A DNA stretch of 27,747 nucleotides, taken from positions 1 to 27,747 of the forward strand of contig CAXRGH010000105.1 of NCBI GenBank assembly GCA_964230195.1, written 5' to 3'. Both the position numbers and the translations under genes were made by a program. Below are positions 1-6,255 of the stretch, one piece after another. Under the pieces are notes generated by a model. It did not search any database. It saw nothing but the letters and a program-made list of their open reading frames with translations, and had not been told where the DNA came from. The stretch is from CAXRGH01 sp964230195 (GTDB lineage Bacteria; Pseudomonadota; Gammaproteobacteria; Enterobacterales; Alteromonadaceae). Every line of letters begins with the position of its first letter. Position 1 is the first letter of the stretch.

Positions 1-111
1 CGTCCAACTGAAAACCCTTACTGGGATTGGGTTGGTTCACAGTATCCAACAACAGCACCATTTGGTGTTAACGGCGGTTTCTACTACTTCCGTGCTAACT
101 ACCAGTTCTAA
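1..111 (+). CDS. C-terminal end of an outer-membrane beta-barrel protein, probably a TonB-dependent receptor (partial)
   Basis: The window opens inside a reading frame of 36 codons ending in TAA. The encoded tail is rich in aromatic residues and ends ...FYYFRANYQF. A terminal phenylalanine preceded by alternating hydrophobic residues is the outer-membrane insertion signal recognised by the BAM complex. The phrase FGVNGGFYYFRANYQF is typical of the last strand of TonB-dependent receptors in marine gammaproteobacteria. Too little is visible to predict a substrate. Its nearness to a sugar-acid operon makes a carbohydrate ligand possible, but a methyltransferase gene lies between them. A strong terminator follows the stop. 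Confidence 0.6.
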   Translation, partial: RPTENPYWDWVGSQYPTTAPFGVNGGFYYFRANYQF

Positions 112-141
112 TTCTTCTAGAACTAGTTGTTAATCAATAAG

Positions 142-166
142 AAGGCTCGCATTGCGAGCCTTTTTT
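142..166 (+). terminator. Rho-independent terminator of the receptor gene
   Basis: The stem AAGGCTCGC / GCGAGCCTT with loop ATT runs into a six-T tract at 161-166, about 30 nt after the stop of the upstream partial gene. Confidence 0.9.
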
Positions 167-273
167 ATGGATGAATGAGTGTTTTTGCAACAGAAAAGTG
201 AGACAAAACGAGCGATTTAACTGAGGGTTTTATTTTTAACTTAAAGCGATATAAAGCAGAGGTATGAAGATGC

Positions 274-301
274 CATTGTTGTTTGTATTGCAACAACAAT
301 G
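274..301. repeat. Perfect 10-bp inverted repeat, 8-nt loop
   Basis: CATTGTTGTT (274-283) is the exact reverse complement of AACAACAATG (292-301). It lies just beyond the stop of the minus-strand methyltransferase gene. No T tract follows on either strand, so it is not a standard intrinsic terminator. It could be a 3' stabilising hairpin or a protein-binding site; the function is unknown. Confidence 0.5.
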
Positions 302-305
302 ACGC

Positions 306-800
306 TTAGCAACGCGTTGTATTGTTTCTATCTCTACTTTGACGTATCAGTAAATTGTCTGTTTGAAAAGCTTGAGACTTTGCCAAGCGGTCATATAAGA
401 CCACATTCACTGTTGCTGCCAGATTCATACACCCCTTGGTTGGAATGTAGACCACATGATGGGCCTGGCTGACGACTTCTTGAGGTACAGATCCATCTTC
501 AGGACCAAAGATATAGACAGCATTTTCAGGGTGTTTGAATTCAGGAAGGGGGGTTGCGTTCTCAACGAGTTCAATGACGACGCGCTGACATTGATTGTGA
601 TTCAACTCTGCTACATCACTGATCTGTTGTGTTGGGATATTGAGGTGATTGTCTTTTGTATCGGTTCTAAATGCTTTTGCAAAGTGATAGCGATTTCCGC
701 TATAAAGAATGCGCTGTGCACCATAACAGCCAGCAGCACGTAAGACACTACCAACATTATCTGGGCTCTTTGGGTTAATAAGTGCAAGTTCAATCATCAT
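306..800 (-). CDS. SpoU/TrmH-family (SPOUT) RNA 2'-O-methyltransferase
   Basis: A 164-residue protein carrying the three SPOUT motifs in order. Motif 1 is NPKSPDNVGSVLRAAGCYGA near the N terminus, with the Asn and Arg expected for catalysis. Motif 2 is IFGPEDGSVP. Motif 3 is NLAATVNVVLYDR, which forms part of the knotted SAM site. The short length, without an added RNA-binding domain, resembles TrmL-like enzymes, but the target RNA cannot be told. The frame is open back to an ATG at 827, but a terminator for the upstream gntR gene occupies 832-858, so a leader could barely precede that ATG. ATG 800 (or 797) has GAG 7 nt upstream, and starting there gives MMIELALINPKSP, the usual start of this family. 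Confidence 0.88.
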   Translation of the reverse strand: MMIELALINPKSPDNVGSVLRAAGCYGAQRILYSGNRYHFAKAFRTDTKDNHLNIPTQQISDVAELNHNQCQRVVIELVENATPLPEFKHPENAVYIFGPEDGSVPQEVVSQAHHVVYIPTKGCMNLAATVNVVLYDRLAKSQAFQTDNLLIRQSRDRNNTTRC

Positions 801-831
801 TCTTGGTCTCACGTTGCTAGTCGGCATTAAT

Positions 832-858
832 AAAAAAGGGACCTTTCGATCCCTTTTT
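832..858 (-). terminator. Rho-independent terminator of the sugar-acid operon / gntR
   Basis: On the minus strand AAAAAGGGA pairs with TCCCTTTTT around loop TCGAAAGG, followed by a T run (832-837). It lies about 50 nt beyond the gntR stop and directly before the methyltransferase gene. Confidence 0.85.
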
Positions 859-910
859 GTAGATTTTTGTGCTTAATTCACTCAGTGGCGTCTATTAAAG
901 ATTACCGTGG

Positions 911-1519
911 TTAGCGAATGTTAGCTTGAAGTGCCGCAATTGCTTCTTCAATATCACGATCCATCATGGCATTGAGAATACGGTTGTGTTCCGTAAAACA
1001 ATCGTCAGCATTGTCGATGCGGCGATAGTTCATTCGCATGCGATAGACAATGGGTTCCCAAATGTTCACGAGGTCTGAGCCGCCCGCTTTCTGCACGAAA
1101 TAGCGGTGGAAACTCATGTCTAGCTCTGTGACTAATGTATAGTTTTCCTCGTTAAAGGCATCAATTAGCGCTGAAAGACAGCCAGATAGTTCGTCGAAAT
1201 CTTTATCTGTTAATGTGTCAATAGATGAACGCAATGCATGCATTTCGATTTCGGTACGTAATTCAACCATTAGCGTCTGCATGTGAGGGTTCAGTGCAGT
1301 GTTGACTGATACCCCACAGTTGGGCTTAGACGTTAATAGGCCTTCCTTGGTGAGCTGCAATAAGACGTCACGGATTGGACCACGCGATACGCCGAAGCGT
1401 TGGGCGAGTTCTTGCTCTTTGAGCTTTTCACTTTCGCTGAGCGTTCCATCTATGATGTCGTTTCTCAGTTTTCTCGCGATCTGATCGCGCACGGAAACCA
1501 CGACTTTACCTTCATACAT
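911..1519 (-). CDS. GntR-family transcriptional regulator with FCD (FadR C-terminal-like) domain
   Basis: A 202-residue protein. The winged helix-turn-helix spans about residues 8-70; recognition helix region FGVSRGPIRDVLLQL matches the GntR pattern. A helical FCD effector domain covers about 80-202. FCD domains usually bind a metal through one Asp and three His; Asp134, His138 and His178 are in place, but the expected third His appears to be Asn200 (ALQANIR), and the protein ends there. It is the last gene of the operon, 47 nt after the aldehyde dehydrogenase, so it is probably autoregulated. Its likely ligand is an intermediate of the pathway; its likely targets are the palindromes at 5952-6007. 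The start is ATG 1519 because AAGGA lies 9 nt upstream; a TTG two codons earlier is too close to that site. It is not the fatty acid regulator FadR. Confidence 0.9.
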   Translation of the reverse strand: MYEGKVVVSVRDQIARKLRNDIIDGTLSESEKLKEQELAQRFGVSRGPIRDVLLQLTKEGLLTSKPNCGVSVNTALNPHMQTLMVELRTEIEMHALRSSIDTLTDKDFDELSGCLSALIDAFNEENYTLVTELDMSFHRYFVQKAGGSDLVNIWEPIVYRMRMNYRRIDNADDCFTEHNRILNAMMDRDIEEAIAALQANIR

Positions 1520-1566
1520 ACGCAAATATCCTTCTTCTTATTCTTTGCCGAAATCCTACCACATTA

Positions 1567-3015
1567 TTATTGTTTAAGATAAACAGTTTTTTTGTCTAGG
1601 TATTGCTCTAAACCATACTCACCGTCTTCTCCACCACAACCTGACATTTTCAGGCCGTAATGGAAGCCTTGATGTTGCTCACCAATACCGCGATTAACGT
1701 AGACTTCACCTACTTCTAGCTCATCAATGAACTGGTTGATGTAGTCCTTATTTTCCGTGAATACGTATGCAGATAAGCCAAACTCACTGTCATTGGAAAA
1801 CGCAATCGCATCGTCAACGGATGTGATTTTCACAATTGGCAATACCGGACCAAATGTTTCGTCTTTTACAATCGTCATTGACTGATCGACATCCACCAGT
1901 ACTGTTGGCTCAAACCAGCAGCCGTTCTCGTAGCCTGTTACGGGTGCAGACGTTCCACCTATGGCAATTTTGGCACCTTGTTTAACGGCTTGGTCTACCT
2001 GTGATTGAATCAATGCAATTTCACGCTGGTTGACTTTTGGCCCCATTTCGACAGATTCATCAAGTGGGTTGCCTACTTTCAATGTCTTGACTTTTGCAAG
2101 GAACTTATCCATGAATTCATCATACACATCCGCGTGTAAGTAAAGACGCTCTGCACATGTACATACCTGACCACAGTTTGCAAAGCGCGTCCAAAACGCT
2201 GCTTCAACGGCTTGGTCAATGTCTGCATCTTCCATAACAACAAACGGTGCTTTACCACCTAACTCGAGCATTACGTGGGTTAAATGAATTGCACTGCTTT
2301 TGTAGATTTCCTGACCTGCACGTGTACTGCCCGTCATGGTAATCATCTTGGTGATTGGACTCTCGCATAGATATTTACCGAGAATAGTGCCTTTACCATT
2401 GACGATATTTAATAGGCCTTTGGGTAAGCCTGCTTTATTTGCAATACGACCAAGTTCCATTGTTGTTAATGGAGTCTCTTCGGTAGGTTTAATAATGATA
2501 CTGTTACCCGTGATTAATGCAGGACCTATTTTTCTTCCGGCTAATGCCAGCGGAAAATTCCATGCAGTAATACCAACCACAACACCCTTGGGGTATTTAT
2601 GAATGAAGATTTTTTCGTCTTCATTATCAGAAGGTAGAATGTCACCCTTGATGGTTAATGCGTTGTCACATGCGTATTCAATGAAAGTACAGGTGGCTTC
2701 AACTTCGTGACGAGCCACTGTAAGCAGTTTACCTTGCTCTTGAACAAGTAAGGTCGCTAACGCTTCTTTTTCATCACGAATGGCTTGTGCAAACTGACGG
2801 AGTAGGGCAGCACGCTGTCTGGCAGGCACTTTTTTCCATAATTTTTGCGCGTGTGCAGAAGTATCTAGTGCTAACTGTGCATCTTTTTCACTGCCACGTG
2901 GCACGGTACCAACGATTTCACCTGTCGTTGGGTTGAGTACTTCAACGGTTTCAGTTTCGCTTGAGCTGATGTACTCACCGTTGATAAATTGTAAGTTATT
3001 TTTAATTTCAATCAT
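1567..3015 (-). CDS. NAD(P)-dependent aldehyde dehydrogenase, probable 3,6-anhydro-L-galactose dehydrogenase
   Basis: A 482-residue protein of the AldA / lactaldehyde dehydrogenase branch. Visible features are the cofactor region ITAWNFPLALAGRKIGPAL, MTGSTRAGQ, the general base Glu251 in LELGGKAP, the catalytic Cys285 in NCGQVCTCAERL, and the C-terminal GEQHQGFHYGLKMSGCGGEDG. AldA-type enzymes oxidise small hydroxyaldehydes. From memory, the tail and the N-terminal PARQRA...LLRQFAQ block resemble characterised AHG dehydrogenases of agar-degrading vibrios, which make anhydrogalactonate for a cycloisomerase such as the one encoded upstream. ATG 3015 is preferred to ATG 3033: it lies 2 nt after the SDR stop and has GGGAAG upstream, while 3033 would overlap the SDR gene. 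L-lactaldehyde or another sugar aldehyde remains possible as substrate. Confidence 0.85.
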   Translation of the reverse strand: MIEIKNNLQFINGEYISSSETETVEVLNPTTGEIVGTVPRGSEKDAQLALDTSAHAQKLWKKVPARQRAALLRQFAQAIRDEKEALATLLVQEQGKLLTVARHEVEATCTFIEYACDNALTIKGDILPSDNEDEKIFIHKYPKGVVVGITAWNFPLALAGRKIGPALITGNSIIIKPTEETPLTTMELGRIANKAGLPKGLLNIVNGKGTILGKYLCESPITKMITMTGSTRAGQEIYKSSAIHLTHVMLELGGKAPFVVMEDADIDQAVEAAFWTRFANCGQVCTCAERLYLHADVYDEFMDKFLAKVKTLKVGNPLDESVEMGPKVNQREIALIQSQVDQAVKQGAKIAIGGTSAPVTGYENGCWFEPTVLVDVDQSMTIVKDETFGPVLPIVKITSVDDAIAFSNDSEFGLSAYVFTENKDYINQFIDELEVGEVYVNRGIGEQHQGFHYGLKMSGCGGEDGEYGLEQYLDKKTVYLKQ

Positions 3016-3017
3016 GG

Positions 3018-3782
3018 TTATCTTCCCATCCATCCGCCGTCAACCAGCATAATACTACCGTTCATATAATTAGAGGCTTTTGAAGCTAAGAATACCGTTG
3101 GACCTTTAAAGTCTTCAGGCTCGCCCCAACGCCCTTGAGGGATTCGTGCTAAGATCGACTCTGAGCGCTCTGCATCCTCACGCAATGCTTGGGTGTTATC
3201 AGTCGCAATATATCCTGGCGCAATGCCGTTAACATTAATCCCTTTACTTGCCCATTCGTTAGAGAATGCCATGACCAATTGGCCAATAGCCCCTTTACTC
3301 GCAGCATATCCAGGAACTGTGATCCCACCTTGATAAGTCAGTAATGACGCGGTGAAAATAACTTTACCTTCGCCACGCTCAAGCATTCCTTTACCCACTT
3401 CACGGGTCAGGATAAATTGAGAATTCAGGTTCACGTCAATGACTTGGTCCCAGTATTCGTCACTGTGCTCTGCAGCTGGCGCACGCAAAATGGTGCCCGC
3501 GTTGTTAACTAAAATATCAATGACAGGGTGATTGCCTTTTAATTGTTCGATGAAAGCGTATAGCGCCTCACGATTTGAAAAGTCACATTGATAGCCCTGA
3601 AAATTACGCCCTAACGCTTTCACTTCTTGTTCAACTGCAGAATCTTGTTCAAGAGATGCTGAAACTCCGATGATGTCAGCGCCAGCTTCCGCAAGTCCCA
3701 ATGCCATTGCTTTACCAATACCGCGTTTACAGCCTGTAACAAGAGCAACTTTGCCCTCGAGTGAGAAATTGTTGAGTATCAT
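3018..3782 (-). CDS. kduD: KduD-like short-chain dehydrogenase/reductase (2,5-diketo-3-deoxygluconate 5-reductase / KDG 5-dehydrogenase type)
   Basis: A 254-residue classical SDR. The Rossmann motif TGCKRGIG is at residues 16-23, NNAG at 93-96, and the catalytic triad Ser146, Tyr159, Lys163 (YAASK). The N terminus MILNNFSLEGKVALVTGC and the C-terminal block APGYIATDNTQALR...RIPQGRWGEPEDF are characteristic of KduD, which interconverts 2,5-diketo-3-deoxygluconate and 2-keto-3-deoxygluconate (KDG). In this operon the reductive direction makes sense: it would hand KDG to the Entner-Doudoroff kinase and aldolase, which are not in the window. It starts 9 nt after the zinc dehydrogenase gene, in tight operon spacing. 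KduD also serves pectin and alginate routes, so family membership alone does not fix the sugar. Confidence 0.85.
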   Translation of the reverse strand: MILNNFSLEGKVALVTGCKRGIGKAMALGLAEAGADIIGVSASLEQDSAVEQEVKALGRNFQGYQCDFSNREALYAFIEQLKGNHPVIDILVNNAGTILRAPAAEHSDEYWDQVIDVNLNSQFILTREVGKGMLERGEGKVIFTASLLTYQGGITVPGYAASKGAIGQLVMAFSNEWASKGINVNGIAPGYIATDNTQALREDAERSESILARIPQGRWGEPEDFKGPTVFLASKASNYMNGSIMLVDGGWMGR

Positions 3783-3791
3783 TATAAATCC

Positions 3792-4811
3792 TTATTCTTG
3801 ACAGGAAATTAAGGCTTTCATGCCTTGTGGATCACTGGCTAATTCAGCGAATGCATTTTGAATATTACCGAGGGCGTTTACCGAGGTAACGTATGCATCC
3901 AACGCCAATTTGTTGTTGGCCAACAGTTCTATCGCTTGGTCAAAATCTTCGCTCTGATAGACTCGTGCACCGACAAGTTGCAATTCTTTCCAGAAGAATT
4001 TGAAGAGATCAACTTGTGGTTTGTCTGAATGAATTGCGACCATACATATACGGCCTCTAACTGCCGCTATCTCTGTCATTACATCAATTGCAGGTTGCAC
4101 ACCTGACACTTCAAAAACAACATCAGCACCCTTGCCGTTGGTCCATTCATTCACAACATCAACTAAGTTGTCTTGTATTGGGTTAACAGTTTTAATACCG
4201 TGCTGTTGGGCGAATGCCTGTCGAGTTTCATTAACCTCTGACATGATAACGTCTGCGCCCATAGATTTTGCTACTTGAGCAATCAGTTGACCGATTGGGC
4301 CTCCACCAATAACCACCGCGTGTTCACCGGCTTTCAATTCCGCACGGTTGATGTCGTGCACCGCAACCGCAAGCGGTTCGACCAATGCACCTTGTTGCAG
4401 AGATACAGATTCTGGTAATTTGTGAAGCGTTCGGGCTTTAACTGTCCAGCTTGATTGAAAAGCTCCTGGAGTATCAATACCCATGAATTTTAAATTTTGA
4501 CAAACGTGGCTGTGACCCGCCTTACATGCAGGACATTCACCGCAGTAGTCGAGTGGGCGAACCACAACACGATCACCAATCTCGAAACCTTCGACACCGT
4601 CACCGATCTCGGCAACCGTACCCGACATCTCGTGACCGATAACTTTCGGTGGCATGACACGTTGATCCATGACGCCATGATAGATGTGCATATCAGTACC
4701 ACAGATACCGACATAACCAACGTCTAGGCGAACTTCTCCTGCGGAAGGTGAAACGGCTTCACCGGCAGAAATCGAAAAAGACTTATTTCCTAAATACTGT
4801 GCTGCTTGCAT
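3792..4811 (-). CDS. Zinc-dependent alcohol dehydrogenase, candidate 2-keto-3-deoxy-L-galactonate 5-dehydrogenase
   Basis: A 339-residue medium-chain dehydrogenase of the sorbitol / threonine dehydrogenase type. Catalytic zinc residues are Cys37 (GICGTDMHIYHG), His60-Glu61 (GHEMSG) and Glu145 (LVEPLAVA). The structural zinc cysteines 90, 93, 96 and 104 are all present. The NAD-binding loop is GGGPIG (169-174), and the Rossmann acid in MSEVNE indicates NAD rather than NADP. It lies 14 nt after the enolase-superfamily gene and 9 nt before the SDR. In the described AHG route an NAD-dependent enzyme oxidises C5 of 2-keto-3-deoxy-L-galactonate, and this is the only gene in the operon of the right type. 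Substrate assignment is inference; another sugar acid or polyol is possible. Confidence 0.82.
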   Translation of the reverse strand: MQAAQYLGNKSFSISAGEAVSPSAGEVRLDVGYVGICGTDMHIYHGVMDQRVMPPKVIGHEMSGTVAEIGDGVEGFEIGDRVVVRPLDYCGECPACKAGHSHVCQNLKFMGIDTPGAFQSSWTVKARTLHKLPESVSLQQGALVEPLAVAVHDINRAELKAGEHAVVIGGGPIGQLIAQVAKSMGADVIMSEVNETRQAFAQQHGIKTVNPIQDNLVDVVNEWTNGKGADVVFEVSGVQPAIDVMTEIAAVRGRICMVAIHSDKPQVDLFKFFWKELQLVGARVYQSEDFDQAIELLANNKLALDAYVTSVNALGNIQNAFAELASDPQGMKALISCQE

Positions 4812-4825
4812 ATTGAATTCCTAAA

Positions 4826-5929
4826 CTACAGTTTGATTCTATGTGGATCTAGTTTGTTCATATCGAAAACGACACCTGTTCCTGGGATGGATGGTGCAAT
4901 TGCTTTACCATTTTCCATTCTAAACGGATGCGTTGTATATTCGTCAATCGGGAACGAGTGTACTTCCATCATTCCAGCATGAGGCTGTGAGGCCATGAGT
5001 GAAACATGAAGCTCGTGCATTCCATGACTACATAGCTGAAGATTATGTGCTTGCGCTAATGTTGCAACTTTTAACCAACCGGTAATACCACCGATGTTTG
5101 AGGCATCGGGTTGCAAGTAGCTCAAACGAGCTTGGTCAATGGCATAGGTAAACTCTTGGATGGTGTGCAGGTTTTCGCCCATTGCTAGCGGGATATTGAT
5201 TTTGTTTGCAATGTGAGCATATCCCTTGTAATCATCGGGTAGCGTCGGCTCTTCAAACCAAGCGATATCATAAGGTTCAAACGCGAGTCCGGCTTGAACA
5301 GCTTTCGCGAGTGACATTGAATAATTGGCATCAACCATAAACTTACGATCAGGACCGATCAACTCCCGAATTGCGGCAACGCGATCAACGTCATCTTTAA
5401 GGTTTTCTTGACCGACTTTGATCTTGACTGCTTCAAAGCCACGGTCGAGGTAATTTTGGTTCTTTTGAATCAACTTTTCGAGAGAAAAGTTCAAATCGAT
5501 ACCACCAGCATAACACGCCACACGATCTGCATTACCACCAGCGACTTGCCATAAGGGTTGTTCAAGGCGTTTACAACGGATATCCCAAAGTGCGATGTCG
5601 ACAGCAGACACTGCGAACGATACCAATCCGCCTCTCGCAACGTAATGCATATGCCACAACATGTGCTCGTTGACCTCTTCGATACGTCCAGCATCAAGCC
5701 CTTTAAGTAGATTGGAAAGGTCATGTTCAATAATAGCGCAAACTGCACGGCCGCCTTTACCACCGGTATATGTGTATCCAACACCTTCGGTTCCGTCAGC
5801 ACAGGTAAGGCGACATACAACTAACTCAAAATGAGTATGGTCACCATGTTTTGCATCTGACAGTACTTCACTTAGTGGTACTTGATAATATTCAACCTTA
5901 ACGTTTTCGATTCTATTTCGATTAATCAC
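4826..5929 (-). CDS. Enolase-superfamily (mandelate racemase subgroup) enzyme, probable 3,6-anhydro-L-galactonate cycloisomerase
   Basis: A 367-residue protein with the full mandelate-racemase-type active site: KxK bases Lys169/Lys171 (AVKIKVG), magnesium ligands Asp200 (MVDANYS), Glu226 (WFEEPTLPDDYKG) and Glu252 (AMGENLHT), and the Asp275-His302 dyad (QPDASN, SHGMHELH) 27 residues apart as in mandelate racemase. The N-terminal capping loop LSDAKHGDHTHFEL and the GYTYTGGKGG segment recall, from memory, the AHG-acid cycloisomerase of agarolytic Vibrio, which opens the anhydro ring to a 2-keto-3-deoxy acid. Other members of this subgroup dehydrate galactarate, talarate or fuconate. It is first in the operon; the start is GTG 5929 with GAG 7 nt upstream, and no ATG is available in frame nearby. 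The operator palindrome ends 22 nt before it. Confidence 0.83.
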   Translation of the reverse strand: MINRNRIENVKVEYYQVPLSEVLSDAKHGDHTHFELVVCRLTCADGTEGVGYTYTGGKGGRAVCAIIEHDLSNLLKGLDAGRIEEVNEHMLWHMHYVARGGLVSFAVSAVDIALWDIRCKRLEQPLWQVAGGNADRVACYAGGIDLNFSLEKLIQKNQNYLDRGFEAVKIKVGQENLKDDVDRVAAIRELIGPDRKFMVDANYSMSLAKAVQAGLAFEPYDIAWFEEPTLPDDYKGYAHIANKINIPLAMGENLHTIQEFTYAIDQARLSYLQPDASNIGGITGWLKVATLAQAHNLQLCSHGMHELHVSLMASQPHAGMMEVHSFPIDEYTTHPFRMENGKAIAPSIPGTGVVFDMNKLDPHRIKL

Positions 5930-5951
5930 ACCGCATCTCTAATTGTCTTTA

Positions 5952-5971
5952 GTATATTGTCAACAATATAC
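5952..5971. promoter_or_regulatory. Perfect palindromic operator, likely site for the operon's GntR/FCD repressor
   Basis: GTATATTGT-CA-ACAATATAC: 9-bp arms, all paired, 2-bp centre. The core TTGTCAACAA fits the TTGT..ACAA type of site bound by many FCD-group GntR regulators. It ends 22 bp before the GTG start of the first gene and overlaps a candidate -10 (TATATT on the minus strand), as expected for a repressor. Confidence 0.75.
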
Positions 5972-5993
5972 CAGAGGGTGCGGAGGATTGCCA
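5965..5993 (-). promoter_or_regulatory. Candidate promoter of the sugar-acid operon
   Basis: On the minus strand TATATT (5970-5965, five of six matches to TATAAT) lies 17 bp from TGGCAA (5993-5988, three of six to TTGACA). An alternative pair is TTGTCA (6018-6013) with TATGGC (5995-5990), also 17 bp apart. In both models a palindromic site overlaps the promoter. The choice between them is not settled by sequence. Confidence 0.4.
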
Positions 5994-6007
5994 TATTGTC
6001 CGCAATA
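5994..6007. promoter_or_regulatory. Second, imperfect operator copy
   Basis: TATTGTCCGCAATA differs from the inner 14 bp of the 5952-5971 palindrome (TATTGTCAACAATA) at two central positions only and keeps the arms TATTG/CAATA. The centres of the two sites are 39 bp apart, which would suit two bound dimers or looping. Confidence 0.55.
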
Positions 6008-6194
6008 AAAAGTGACAAAAATGTTAAAAAATTCTTTGATGATTTAAAAGAAGAGGCGAAGCCATAATTGAAAGGGAGGCTGTGACTAGCAATATTTGTT
6101 GGAATTACAATAATATATACAAAATAAAGCTAATTATTGATGAATGGTTAACGTTTTTGCTTGGTGTGTAAATATTTTGTAAGTGTCTAATTGG

Positions 6195-6220
6195 AAAAGC
6201 CGAGATATGTCTCGGCTTTT
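6195..6220 (-). terminator. Terminator of fadE
   Basis: AAAAGCCGAGA and TCTCGGCTTTT form a perfect 11-bp stem with loop TATG (CATA on the minus strand), 36 nt beyond the fadE stop, ending in four Ts on the minus strand. Because the stem ends in A/T runs on both sides it could work in either direction. Confidence 0.85.
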
Positions 6221-6255
6221 ATTGGTGTAGTCAGTGATGTATTTACATTATGAAT

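Larger units (their letters stand above)
5930..6194. other. Intergenic control region of the sugar-acid operon; rest empty
   Basis: The first 80 bp next to the operon hold two palindromic sites and candidate promoter hexamers, listed separately. From about 6020 to the fadE terminator at 6195 the DNA is AT-rich. I see no gene, repeat or recognisable site in it; a plus-strand frame of 61 codons crossing this region starts inside the enolase-superfamily gene and looks accidental. Confidence 0.6.

Noticed and set aside
911..1519. The GntR regulator as fatty-acid FadR, given a FadR box near fadE
   Set aside because: It is shorter than FadR, has a metal-type FCD domain and belongs to the sugar-acid operon; FadR would be encoded elsewhere.
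5882..6067. Plus-strand frame of 61 codons across the operon control region
   Set aside because: It begins inside the enolase-superfamily gene on the other strand, has no ribosome-binding site and runs through the operators; its product shows no recognisable pattern.
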